Positions 30,601 through 48,272 of a stretch of DNA of 64,000 nt are shown here, piece by piece. Origin of the DNA: Onchidella celtica (lineage: Eukaryota > Mollusca > Gastropoda > Systellommatophora > Onchidiidae). The stretch is from the NCBI GenBank assembly GCA_963931925.1, contig OZ007579.1:43331857-43395856 (forward strand), written 5' to 3'. Each line of letters begins with the position of its first letter. Position 1 is the stretch's first letter. The notes under the pieces were generated by a model. The model searched no databases and had not been told where the DNA came from. It saw nothing but the letters and a program-made list of their open reading frames with translations. A program made the position numbers and the translations under genes.

Positions 30601-32290
30601 GTTGTTTTGTTCTAGGGGTGCATGCTTTTTTTTTTGGCACAGAATTTTGCGGTTTGTCTTTAGCCAGGTGGTGACTTTGTGAACCTAGATTTGGATTGTG
30701 GAAACCATCAGTTTGGCTCATGTTAGATGTTACATAAATGTGGAGATTTTGTAGCTTGTCCTTTTCCACTGTTGAAAATATCTGTGAGGTTTTTGGACAG
30801 AAGAATGCAAATCTCATATTGTCATTAGAAGCATCACAGTCTACAACAATGCACACAGTTGTAAGGCCAGCAGTACAGAATGGATATAAACAACAAAACT
30901 AGAAGTGCTATAGTGTTATCTATTTTTTATTCCGAGTTTGGACAAAAATTGTTTTGGTGCTGTCGCAGTGGAGCATTGACCCGTGCATACTCTACAATGT
31001 GAGTATGTTTTTATTTCAGCTCTCTAGTGCCACAAAAGAAGACCACTTCAAACTTGAATTAATGTCTGCTGTCCTGAATTTGATGAAGACCAGGTTTCTT
31101 TTGAAAACATGAATGCATGCATTTTAATTTAGACGGAAAGTTTTCACTTGATTGTTTTTCTGAGAAATTTTAATACAATTGACCTGCCGGCAGTCCAAAT
31201 CTGTAGTCCAAATTGATGCCATACATCTTTCTTCCTCGGTGGCTCTAGAGAGTCTGCAATTTGTTATTCACAGGAGAATAACAAGCCTCTTTAATAAAAA
31301 AAAAATCAAAAATAATAAAAAGAAAAAAAATGTAAACTAATTAAAAAATTTTTTTTTTTCCCTTTGCTTGATGGCGCTGACATAACTTATAACAGTTTTT
31401 TAAAAGTATGTGCAGCAATGCCATCAATTTTTTGTTTGTTTTTAATATCTGAAGTTTACCACACACAACTAATGTAAAAAAAAAAATGCTATAAAAAAAC
31501 AATGAAAATATTTCTTTAACAAAAGAAAAGGATATCAACAAGATGCTCTGTAGTATGTTCGATACTGCTGGCGTTAACCTTGGTTTTTGGATTGTGTTTT
31601 TAAAAAGTGAAATTTATTGAAGTACAGTAGCTTATTTAAATTTAATGGTAATAAACTTCTCCTTTATTCATTGAATTGTGCTCTTGTGTGAATTTGTACT
31701 GTAGCTTTGATTGTTAGAGTGAGGGAGGTGAGAGAAATGTGAATGATCCGTTCAGATTGGCAGAAAATATTGTATTGTGTAGAGATGATAACAAGTAAGG
31801 AAAACTTCATTACATTATATTACAATGGAGAGGATTAGAATGGAAGTAAGTGCCATTTGACCGCTTTTTAGAAAAAAATAAAAATATTTCAATGTAAATT
31901 AAACCAATCAAATTTCATGAACATTTGCTATACTGACTGATATCAACTGTTTGAGTAAATCATTAAGATATCAATTTTGATTACTTTATACTGAAATGAT
32001 TTTGCTTTTTTCTCAAACGCAATCGAACAGCACTTAGGTCCTTTGTAATTCTAACCTAATTCTAACATTGTAAATGTAAAATTCTACAGAGAAATTCAAA
32101 ATGAAGTACTATAACAGAATCGATACACAAACACTTAGATCCCTCGAGTAAGACCTTCCTTAGGTTGAAAGCAGAACTTGATATTGAAATCGTGCAAGAA
32201 ATGTTTTAAATGCAAGTACTGTTGTGGCCAGTGCTTCAGTTAAGGAACAGGAAGACCTTGGGATAGGGGAAGACGTTGGGGAAGAACAAC

Positions 32291-35200
32291 TAAGGGGGTT
32301 GTGTATTTTTTATTTTTTTTTCAAAGAGACCGGGGGAAGATGATACCGAACTGAAATTTGGAGTGGTGGTCAGCAGTCACAATATACGTAAGGGAGGCAT
32401 AATAATCAACCCGGTCAGACACAGCCAACTGCTGGCAGACCAGAAGTAGGCCTACACATAATCTTTACAATATATATTTGTGGACTTCAGAGTTTTCGTT
32501 GCAAAAGGCTTCTGGACCACTCAACACTCAGACTTCAAATTTTATATGGTGCATCAGAATGGATGTAAGGGTGCACAGTTTTTAATAGAAGTCTCAAATC
32601 TGTGTAGTTTTTTAAATTGGAAATTTATTGTTTCGCCATCATTTAGATCTATTTCGAGTCATGGTTCGCCATTTTAAGGTTTCGTTTTCACTTCTTGCTA
32701 TGTGTTCACTATCAAACACACTAACCCGTGCGCAAATCATGCTGTTGTACGGGATGCGCAGGGTGTCAACTCTCAAAGGCAGTGCAGTAAGACTATTTAA
32801 AAACAAACAAACAAAAATAAAATAAACGATTAGGAACAGGCCAGATGAAGCAGGTCCATAATAACTGCCCAGAACTGAAACTAATATTCAAACCAATAAT
32901 TATTTATCCCGGGCAGGGCCAGGGACCTCAGCTAGTTTTCTATATTTTCTGAGTACCGTACATGTAAATCCGGGAAGACCCTATCAATTATCATACTGAG
33001 CCCAGTTAGACACAGCCAGCTGCTGGCAGACCAGAAGTACGCAGCATAATTTTCTATATTTTCTTAGTAAATCCGGGATGACCCTGTCATACTAGATCTA
33101 AGCCCGGTCTATATTATGGAACCCTTGTGACGTCCACACGTGAACATTCGAAGTGCTAGAACTTATTGCTCTCTTTAACAGTTTCTCAAATTTTCATAGT
33201 TTGGCAACTTTGGACCCAAAATTTACCTTGGGTATTCTCATACAAGTACGCGCGTATTTGAATGGTCTTATAAAAAAAGTAGCACCCATTTTGCGGACTG
33301 CCATAATAATTTATGTCGAAATCATTAATAGCTCCATGGTCGAAATGGATTTGACCAGGGGGTAATCATTGTGCAAAAAAGTTTTTAAAGGTATTTTACG
33401 TGTCTAGGCGGCCCTTGCCGTTTAGACTTACGGACAACTTTTACTTTTCTGTAAAAACAAGAACAGGCCTACTTCCCGACGTGGGAGTCGATACTTTGGG
33501 ATTTATGGTAGCTAAGCCTCTTCTTTTCTTCCTCTTCTTAATTCCCCCCTGACCTCGTAGTCCATAAGACATCAAACCGTGTTCTGCCCATAACTAATTG
33601 TGTCTTCAGAGTCAAAGATTAATGAGACTTTCATTTTCCAGTAAGATGAAAATCATCCTCAATGCCAAAAAAAAAAAAAAAAACAACAACCCAAAACAAA
33701 ACAAACCCAAACCATCATCGATTAATTTGTAATGACAATAACAAGGAAAAAAAAAAAAAGAATAACTTGAAGATAAACGTCAATGAAACCACAAAGCGAA
33801 ACACAGTACATGTACCATGTAGAATACAAGACACTTACTTGTACACTGTAGTTACATACAAAGTACATACAGGACACTTGAGATAACAAATAAAGTTCGT
33901 GGACGACTTTACTTTTTAAAGGTACATGTGTACATGCACATAAGTTTAATTTCATACGTGTTTTACCGGTCTACACTGTTCAAACAATACTGTGATTATT
34001 CATTAATTTACCCGTGTCGTAGTTTACAGTACATTACCTAAATGAACACACGAATGATATATTACACCATACACACTGGATTCTGTACCGTACACGTGTA
34101 GACTTGACACAGATGACAGAGAAAATGGATCCACGCTTGAATGCGGGTAACTGCACATTCAGACGGGTCGCTTGTGGAGCTGGTATATAAGAGACGAAAA
34201 ACTTTATATTTTAATAACTCTCTTACTGTCTTAGCTTTGAACTGACCCCCCCCCCACCCCCCCCTCTTTTTCCCCTTTGTCATCGCGTATTTTTTTCGCT
34301 GTCCACCGTGTGTGTAAGCGCTGTCACTAGATCTCATAGTCATACATGTACTGTATGGGGTGCTCATTTGAAACAAAAATAAACATACAATGAACATTAA
34401 AGGCATCAAACTTCATTTGTTAGAGCACTCTTCTCTCTCTTTCTTCCTCTCTCTCTCTCTCCTTCTTTCTGCCATAAAAACCGGCAGATGAGATAGGCAA
34501 ATGAAAGAAAGCTTTTCCCAACAATTACATCTCCTGGCACATGGACAGAATCCGAAAAGAAATTTTCAGTTCAAACACATTGGCGGTGGCGTTATTGATG
34601 TCCCATTTATCTCTGACCACTCTTGATCTGTGAAGTGTGATTTGTATGTTGTATTTTTTTGTATTTTTGTATACTTCTTTAATCCAATTTGCGAAAATTG
34701 CTTTAGTGTCATTGCAGCCCAGTTACAATTGGAGCAGCCACAACATCGCTACAGTGCAACGCCGGTCGGCGGTTTTTTGTGGGGGGGGGGGGGGGGCGAT
34801 ATTGAAACATTTTTTACGACTGAAGACACTTTCATTATAAATTTACTTCCAGTTTTTGTTTTGTACATCGCATCGTTTCTTTCTTCCATTCATTTGTAAT
34901 TTCTTCAACCATTTCCGTCTCCTTCCATTTCTCCACCTACTTCACTTTCTGTTCCTTTGGGCCTACCTCTGTTAGCCTACTTCAATTTGGCAGATGTTTG
35001 TTTTGTCGCAGGTGAACGGAACAACTGGTAATTTTTCATCCCTTTGTGAACTACAAGTACATGTATATATTATGTACCATGTATGCCTGTAACACACACG
35101 TCGTCCTCTCAGAATGACAAGGTTCTATCTCCACTACTTGTATTGGGCTGAACTGAGTTACACACTATAATCATAATACTACCGTACTTCTACGGGCCTT

Positions 35201-35397
35201 CTTCTTTGTGTGTCAAAGTATCAATCAAGCGGATTCAGTGTGTAATTTGAAAGTAGGCCTACAGTGGATTACTAAAATGAAAAAAAAAAAGTATCTCTAA
35301 AAGGTATAAACACATGAAACTTCAATCATCGATTTCTCAAAAGTTCATGGAAGGGAGTTAGAACCTTGTCATTTTTAATGGACGACGTGGTCTAGTC
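32291..35397. other. Intergenic region
   Basis: No gene supported. It holds a local tandem duplication at about 32936-33115 (TTTTCTATATTTTCT, AAATCCGGGA-GACCCT), a further copy of GACACAGCCA-CTGCTGGCAG at 32415 and 33007, an A-run at 33667-33682, a C-rich run at 34248-34263, a CT-rich stretch at 34432-34465, and the repeat with a G16 run at 34671-34796. Confidence 0.6.
34671..34796. repeat. Dispersed repeat ending in a G16 run, second copy
   Basis: Partner of 7459-7576. The GGTCGGCGG variant is followed by the G-run at 34781-34796. Confidence 0.6.
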
Positions 35398-35839
35398 CAG
35401 TGGTTCTCAACGTGGGCGATGGGCGACATCGCGCCCTGATGGGGGGACGATTTTGATGTCCAGGGGGGCGAAAGCGAAGAAAAGGGCGACGAGGGAGCGA
35501 AAACAATCACAGGGAGCGATGGGGGGGGGGGGGGCACTAGTGAATGGAGGGCGATTTAGGGGCAAATATGGGAGGCAACCGCTGAATTGTTTAATAACAC
35601 GCTTAATTGGGTTTTATTAATAGAAAAGACCTGATTTTTTTTTTCATTACTTTGTTGTGTAATGAATAATCAATTGATAAGGCTTTGAAAAACTTCATCA
35701 TAATTTGTGTGCTGTCTTGTCTTCTTGTGAAATGTATCTGCTGGGTTTGAGAATAGATTTAGCGGGGGGAGGGGGTTTGAGACGAATGAAACTTTGGAGC
35801 CAAAGGGGGCGAGTGTCCGAAAAAGGTTGAGAACCACTG
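35398..35839. mobile_element. hAT-type MITE
   Basis: 442 bp with inverted ends CAGTGGTTCTCAAC (35398-35411) and GTTGAGAACCACTG (35826-35839), the classic hAT terminal sequence. The flanking 8-bp duplication GTCTAGTC / GTCTTGAC (35390-35397, 35840-35847) matches at six of eight positions. The interior is G-rich, with repeated GGGCGA near the left end. It is non-autonomous. Confidence 0.9.
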
Positions 35840-35972
35840 GTCTTGACGTTGACAAATTAATAGAACGAGCTGACTTCCCCGTTCTACGAACGGAGTGGAT
35901 GACATGCAGGGACATTATACACACACACACAACTGTCATTCAGTACCCCCATGACATTTTTCTTACCTTGAC

Positions 35973-36614
35973 TTACTGATTAATTTCTGTACATCCGATA
36001 GATGCCAGTGCCAAAGCATTATTGTAACGTCTACTGTGCGGTAAAAACAATTTTCCACTCTTTGTCACATCGTAATATTTGACAATCTCCTCCGGGGGTG
36101 GTGGTGGAAGCGAAATTTTTACTTTGCCATTCTGGCAACAAAACGTACTTTTTTCATTTGGCCATATTATGGCATTGCAGTGTGGACATACGATGTTGAA
36201 ATTACCACATGAGTGGGAATGCAGCCTTGGGTCAACAGCACCTTCCACAAAAGTAGTAGCATTAAGAGCAAGTCCACATGTTGGCTCTCTTGTTCGTTGT
36301 CTAGGTCTATTTTCTATTTCAATCTCATTTTCTGGGTGTTGACGATGCATGACCCTCTCCTCCTCCTGAACTCTTCGAGTGTCTTCTAGCCTATCCCTCT
36401 CCTGAGCTCTTCTATTGTCTTCTAGCCTATCCCTCTCCTGAGCTCTTCTATTGTCTTCTAGCCTATCCCTCTCCTGAGTTCTTCTATTGTCTTCTAGCCT
36501 ATCCCTCTCCTGAGCTCTTCTATTGTCTTCTAGCCTATCCCTCTCCTGAGCTCTTCTATTGTCTTGTCTACGCGTTCTAGGAGAAAAGCCGGTACGATTG
36601 CTCTTCCTAGGCAT
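35973..36614 (-). pseudogene. Helitron Rep-helicase N-terminal fragment
   Basis: 213 codons from the ATG at 36614 (MPRKSNRTGF). Residues ~15-80 are five near-perfect 12-residue repeats (DNRRAQERDRLE), charged and probably helical. Next comes a zinc-binding-like block: HSCGNFNIVCPHCNAIIWPN, then FCCQNGKVKISLPPPPPEE and FLPHSRRYNNALALASIG. This order (C-x2-C, the W, CC-x-GKV-x-LP, PPP and the YN-ALA-S-G end) is the conserved segment just before the Rep domain in animal Helitron proteins. The frame ends at TAA before the Rep HUH motifs and helicase, so only the N-terminus is here. The last codons coincide with a splice-donor-like CA|GTAAGT, so the stop could be intronic. Confidence 0.72.
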
Positions 36615-37007
36615 TGTGCAACATTTATCTGGTCTATAACATGTTGCCACTGTTGTTTACTAAATTTTATAGAGTAGATCTAACTTCTGAATAACACCAC
36701 TGCACGCCTCACATTCACATGCAACCAAGTTTACTTGAAAAAAAGCTAACACCACTGACACTGGATTTTTTGGCATGCGTTGAACGAGGAAGCCATAGTT
36801 TTTGGGAGCTCCCGATTCTCTGTGATAATTTACAATATATTTTATATTTTCTAGCCTTTTGGGCAAATAAAGTTTTAAATTTGTCACTCTTGAAGTGTTT
36901 TATATATATATATTTACAAAATTTAACCCTTGATTGTGGTATGAGGTAGGTTTTAATTTGTATTCCACCGGTAAGTTTCTGTGAGTGTTACACTAGATTG
37001 ATCCAAG
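36615..37007. other. Spacer between Helitron fragment and LINE
   Basis: No gene seen. There is a TA repeat near 36901-36913. The last bases before 37008 (ATCCAAGATGG) give the LINE start codon a good Kozak context and are presumably LINE 5'UTR. Confidence 0.5.
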
Positions 37008-37631
37008 ATGGCGTCCACCGGCGGATTCTTCAGTCTCACCAGGTTTTTTATTTTAACCATCTTGGCCTTGTATGGCATGATCTGGACTATTCGGAAAAAG
37101 AAACATGATTTAATTGACATTGTAGATCTAGATCTGGAGTCCATCAGGTTTGGTGGCATTGAATTGTTCAATTTTAGTCTCCATCAGGTCAGCCTTTTGT
37201 TTACAAGAGGACAGTCGTTCTTGTCACATAGATCTACTGCCTTATTCGATCTTAGGCAAAGTGAAGTGTCAAGTATAAAGTGTTTCAGAAACAGGTATGC
37301 TTGGTTATCAGCATTATTATTTTTATCAGGGGATATACAGCTGAACCCAGGGCCTACTGGCCGTCATGTTAAGTACCCATGTGGAGTGTGCCATAGACCT
37401 TGTAAGTGGAACCAGAAGGCTGTTGCCTGTGACTCTTGTCACATCTGGTTTCACACGAAGTGCATGATTATGAATTCCATAGTATATGAAGCCTTGGCAA
37501 ATACTAGTTTATCATGGCATTGCTGTTCCTGTGGATTACCAAATTTTAACTCTAGTCTTTTTGATGAAAACTTGACATTGTCATCTGGATCGAACCGTTT
37601 TAGTCTTTTGAATGATCCTGGATTTTTTTAA
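37008..37631 (+). pseudogene. LINE N-terminal part: 2A-like motif plus PHD finger
   Basis: 207 codons from an ATG in good context. Residues ~12-28 are hydrophobic. Residues ~97-116 read YAWLSALLFLSGDIQLNPGP, a 2A-like ribosome-skipping motif with the invariant NPGP (37344-37355) but Gln in place of the usual Glu of D-x-E-x-NPGP. Residues 125-175 form a PHD finger: C125-x2-C128, C141-x2-C144, H149-x2-C152, C172-x2-C175. Comparable 2A plus PHD arrangements are known from non-LTR retrotransposons of invertebrates. The frame ends at a TAA at 37629, and the continuation is in the next frame from before 37612, so a small indel has disrupted one original frame. Confidence 0.82.
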
Positions 37632-40536
37632 CGGTAACGAAACATCAGCACAGGACTGTGGTTTTAAACCTTGTAAAACTTCCACACCAACTGACCCTAG
37701 GAAGAAGAAGAACTTAAATTCCCAGCAGAGAAACAACTTGAAATGTATTATTATTAATTTTCAAAGCTTTTTAAAGAAGAAAGAAGTATTTAGCAACGTC
37801 ACTGACGAGCTAAAGCCTGATATTATCATTGGCACAGAGACCTGGCTAGGATCGGATATTAAAAACAGTGAACTTTTATTAGACGATTTTGACCTTTATA
37901 GAAGAGACCGAATTGGCAAGACGGGAGGAGGTGTTTTGATTGGTGTAAGGAAATATTTCACCAGCGAACAAGTACACGTTGGAAAATTAAGTGAATCCAT
38001 TTTTTGTAGAATAAATGTAAAAGGCAAAAAGCCCTTGGTCATTGGTTCTGTTTATAGACCACCAGATTCGGATTTTAACAACTGTAGTGAAATTTGTAAA
38101 GACATCTTCAAAGATAAGAACAAGAAAGCTGTGTTTTGGCTTGGAGGGGACTTTAATCTCCCAGATATCCTCTGGGAGAAAGAAGAAATTTGTGGACACC
38201 AGAATCGGAAAGATATCAATTCAAAATTCTTAGATACCATTCAAGACCTTGGCCTGAAACAAATTGTAGATTTTCCAACCCGTGGATCTGCCCTTATAGA
38301 CTAATTTTTTACAAATAATCCTGGACTTATTGAAAAATGTACACCTGCTCCTGGCTTGGGCGACCATGACGCAGTTTTTGTGGAAACCAATCTGAAACCC
38401 TTTAGAAAGAAACCCATAAAGCGGAAAATACAGCTTTGGAACTGCACAGATCTAGACTCTCTTAGGAGAGATGCGTACACTTTTTCTAAATCTTTTCTGA
38501 AATACCATAGTGTGAAAGATGATGTAAACAAACTTTGGGAGTGCATTAAAACAAACTTGGTCACCATAATGGACGACAATGTGCCAACAAAATTAACTTC
38601 AACTAAAAATCACCAGCCCTGGATTTCGACTCTAACTAAGCGTCTTATACGCAAGAAACATAGATGGTATAGCAAAGCAAGATCTTGTAATTCAGAAAGG
38701 GCCTGGAAGAAATATAAAGAAATAAAAAGGACTTCACAGAGAGAATGTAGAAAAGCGCATACCACCTTTGTTAAATCAATGATAGAAGAAGACAAAGATA
38801 ATAAAAAACTCTGGTCCTATATTAGACACAAAAACCAAGACAGTTGTGGAATTTCAGACCTCAGAAATCATAAGAATATCTTAGTTCAGGACCCCACAGC
38901 TAAAGCAGATCTCCTGAATGAGCAGTTTTGTTCTGTCTTTTCCAGCCCAGAACCAAAGATAGAAGACAATTTTTTTAATAACAACAGACTTTTTAATGAA
39001 ATGAACAAAATAAAAGTGAGCAGAGCAGGTGTTTTGAAACTCTTGATTAACATTAAGGAAAATAAAGCCACTGGACCTGACTGCATTCCAGGAAGAATTT
39101 TGAAAATTTGCGCCCAGGAATTAGCGAGCGTTTATGCATTACTTTTCCAAGCATCCTTAGATCAGGGATCTGTGCCAAATGATTGGAAAAGTGCCATCAT
39201 AGTTCCGCTGTTTAAGAAAGGCGATAAGGCAAAGGCTGAAAATTATAGACCAATTTCGTTGGCGTCAGTTTCATGTAAGCTCTTACAGCATATTGTTCAC
39301 AGTAACATCATGGACCATTTATAGAAATATGAAGTTTTAGATGATTCTCAACATGGTTTTCGACAAAAAAGAAGCTGCGAAACGCAACTGATAACAACAT
39401 TAAATGACTTTAGCGAATGTTTAAATTCCAGGGGACAGATAGATGCCATACTTCTAGACTTTTCGAAGGCATTTGATAAGGTAGATCATCTGGGACTGCT
39501 TTTGAAATTGAAACACCTCGGAATTAGGAATTCTTTACTAGACTGGATAAGATCTTTTTTGATCAACCGCCAGCAAAAGGTAATTGTTGATGGGAGCGAA
39601 TCATCACCTAAACCTGTTGTATCAGGAGTCCCTCAAGGTACTGTCTTAGGACCTCTTTTTTTCCTAATTTATATAAATGATATATCCAAAGATCTGTCCA
39701 ATGGTACGTCGATCAGGCTGTTCGCCGATGACAGTCTACTGTATAGAAACATCAGAAGTGTAAGAGATGCAGAAATGTTACAAAATGACCTGAATAGACT
39801 CCAACAGTGGGAACAAAAGTGGAAGATGGAATTCCATCCTAAGAAGTGACAAGTACTTCGAGTGACAAACAAAATTAACACCATCAGTTTTGATTATACT
39901 ATCCACAACATCAAATTAGAGGAAACAGAAACAGCTACTTATCTTGGCATAGTTATTGATAGGAAACTTAGATGGAAACAACAGTATAGCACAATTAGTC
40001 GTAAGGCAAATGGAGTAATAGCTTTTTTAAGGAGAAATATCTCAGACTGTCCCATGGATGTTAAAGATAAATGTTATAAGACCCTTGTTAGACCAATACT
40101 CGAATATGGATGTAGCATCTGGGACCCCCATTGTAGAACTCACATAGATTATCTAGAAAAGATACAGAAAAGAGCAGCCAGATTCGTGACAAACAACTAT
40201 AAATTTGAGGAGGGTAACACCAAGATTAATATGCAAAAACTTGGCTGGATGCCTTTAGAGGAGAGGCGGGCAAGAAATAAAATTACCAGCTTCTTTAAAG
40301 GTAGATGCGGTCTGATGGATATACCCATGGAACACATTGGGATTAATTTTAGTAAGACTAGGCGGAATAGCCAGACCTATGCCATACCATCGTCCAGTGT
40401 TGACGGCCACTTATATTCTTTTTATCCGAGCACGTTGAGGCTGTGGAACTCTTTGCCGGAGGACCTAAAATTGTGCAGTAGCCTAGACTCTTTTAAGACA
40501 AAATTAGAAAAGCACACGTTGAGAGCTAGCTACTGA
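37612..40536 (+). pseudogene. LINE endonuclease-reverse transcriptase, three nonsense codons
   Basis: A single frame runs to a TGA at 40534. Endonuclease motifs are TETWLGSD (catalytic Glu), GSVYRPPDSD, GGDFNLPDILW and LGDHDAVFV. RT motifs are NYRPISLASV, GFRQKRSCETQLI, LLDFSKAFDKVDH, SGVPQGTVLGP and the catalytic box RLFADDSLLY. The C-terminus has YLEKIQKRAARFV and LRLWNSLPEDL. Stops at 38302 (in LID-FFTNN), 39322 (in MDHL-KYEVLDD) and 39847 (in HPKK-QVLRV) split it. They are of all three kinds and fall in conserved text, so decay rather than recoding is the likely cause. Confidence 0.9.
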
Positions 40537-40777
40537 ACAGGCTGCATAGATATACTTATAAACCCAGTGATAAGATTGGCTGATCTGCTCATGGCCACAA
40601 TCAAGTGTTTTTATAAGTTTTTATAAATCTAATCGACTCCCGCTTCTTACACCCTTATATGTATATAAATTTTTAACTCCCAGGGACACGGGCCGAGTCG
40701 ATTTTTATTGCGCACTGGTAGATACTCAAACCTGAGAAAACCAGTTTTAAGGAAGAAGAAGAAGAAGAAGAAGAAGT

Positions 40778-42519
40778 GATACAATCTCATCCACATTCAG
40801 ATTTCCTGCCTTTTAGAGAAAGATGACTTGAAAAAAAGCCAAATTTGAATTTAACAGAGGCCAAAAATAAGCCATACAGTTTCTTTTGTAGGCCATTATA
40901 AAATTCTTTCCCTGAAGGTAGGAAAGTCTATTTTTCACAAACTTAAATTTGAAAATAAGCTATGCTTGTTATTCTGCTGTCAAACAAAAAGTCGAAGGGT
41001 AGAACAAACATTACTTATATCACAATTTTTGCAGACCAAACTTAATTATGTGGAGGCCAATATTTTTCTTTTTTGGGCGAAAAATATGCTAACTTGGCAA
41101 GTACTGAAATAAATTACTGTCCCGGGCAAAATAGCTTAAAAATAGGTTCGGTGAGTTCATGGTGAATTCTCACCATTTCTATTCGCGATAAAAGCAGCAA
41201 AATATGATATTTTACCAAGCATAAAATTCCTTTCTCGTTAGCATCCTGCACATTTCCACTGGTCAACTAATCTAATGCATATTTTTGTATAATTTTTTGT
41301 TGTTTCTGTGGATCAGTAAGTGTGTCAACAGTTAGAGCCCTAGCTCCATTATAGTATGATTTGCCCGCGGCAGCGGATGAGAATAAGCAAGTACTGACGC
41401 TAGTGGTAGGCCTACGTGTACAGCCCAATGCAAGTCAAGCCAGGACTAATCCAACAGCGGGATTATGTGCTGATTGACAGGCTTTTTCCTCAGGACAAAC
41501 AGACCCCTCGAACTTTCCTCAGGTTTGTCGCAACAAATTAATGCACGAAAAAAATGGGAAAGGGGGGGGGGGGGGAGTGAGGATGTTTCTTACTTGGTTC
41601 CTTATGATGTACAAATGTATGTTTAAAAATCTTCATAAGTTTAAAATACATGTACATTGTATACACTTTTGTCTTTTAGTTTCTTTGCTGACATTAATAA
41701 TACTAATACGAAGCACATAAGACAGTAAGCAATGGCTATCCTCAGTTTAACCAAAGATACTAGAAATGACGGTTTAACTACGTCTGTATAATACGTTGTG
41801 CAGGCAGTTACCGTGACCCAGTTAATGCTTGTATCTGTACATGTACATATTATATTATGACGTATCTGTATTATAACCTACAATAATACAGGTGTAAGAA
41901 ATGTTTACCAAGACACTGTCCGTAGCAGGGCTGCACCCCACCTCTCCTATAAAAACAACAACAACAACCCAAAAGACAAGGTGGCTTGGATTTCAAATAT
42001 GGACATAATTATTCTCTTTCTACTCTCATTTGATTTTGATGTGAAACTCCTGGGTACACCATCGAGGTCTTTCTTACTCCGTGACTTCACTATTCCATGT
42101 GTATCACAATGAAAATGTATACACAACGTACAACTACAATACACACTCTGCACTGCGCACCCCTGGGTCTTTCTTATAACTTGTGCACCTTGAATGAAAG
42201 AATGGCCTAACTTCACTTTTGTTGGGAACAAAGCTGCACGCACACGTGACCTTAGGAGCATTGTGCAAGACCTTCCAAACTCCCGTGAGACGAAATGAAA
42301 TACAATGTACATTTAATTCTTTTCGCTTCGTTTCTTTCGGCATACTGTCCGGTGTAAATAAAATGAAAAACAGCAACAACCAAAATATAAATTAAAAAAA
42401 AAATCGAAGTTTTGTAAAGGAAAAAGGGAGTTTCACTGTATTTGACCACTCTGTCATTCCTGGACACAGCTGTTACTGTGAAGAGTTGTAAAGATGTTAC
42501 TCTATACACACATACATCA
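40778..42519. other. 3' flank and probable 3'UTR of the minus-strand gene
   Basis: No ORF supported. There is a G-run at 41561-41575. On the minus strand an ATTAAA lies at about 42312-42317, some 200 bases past the stop codon of the 42520-48272 gene, and is a possible polyadenylation signal. The rest is unassigned. Confidence 0.45.

Positions 42520-48272
<5,753 letters not shown>

Larger units (their letters stand above)
27623..31680 (+). other. Duplicated 3'UTR of PABP copy 2 with two insertions
   Basis: Near-identical to 18512-20570 except for the TIR transposon at 27789-29212 and a replaced block of about 600 bases at about 29998-30600. AATAAA is conserved at 31650-31655. Identity continues to about 31783, then drops sharply. 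Confidence 0.85.
37008..40777 (+). mobile_element. Jockey-superfamily LINE (CR1/L2-like), full-length order but decayed
   Basis: The domain order is N-terminal region with 2A-like motif, PHD finger, apurinic-type endonuclease, reverse transcriptase, and a 3' end with an AAG microsatellite tail (about 40752-40777). One frame shift (about 37612-37631) and three different stop codons (TAA 38302, TAG 39322, TGA 39847) break the reading frame. The sequence just before the tail (CTCAAACCTGAGAAAACCAG) is probably the conserved 3' end. TSDs were not identified. Clade assignment is from motif wording only. Confidence 0.88.

Noticed and set aside
36079-36342. Plus-strand frame opposite the Helitron fragment
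   Set aside because: It is the shadow of the minus-strand frame, which contains the recognisable Helitron motifs.
38302-39849. Stop-codon readthrough or an alternative code in the Jockey-type LINE
   Set aside because: The three stops are TAA, TAG and TGA, each at a different type of residue, and an upstream frame break is also present. Host genes use all three as stops. Simple decay explains it.
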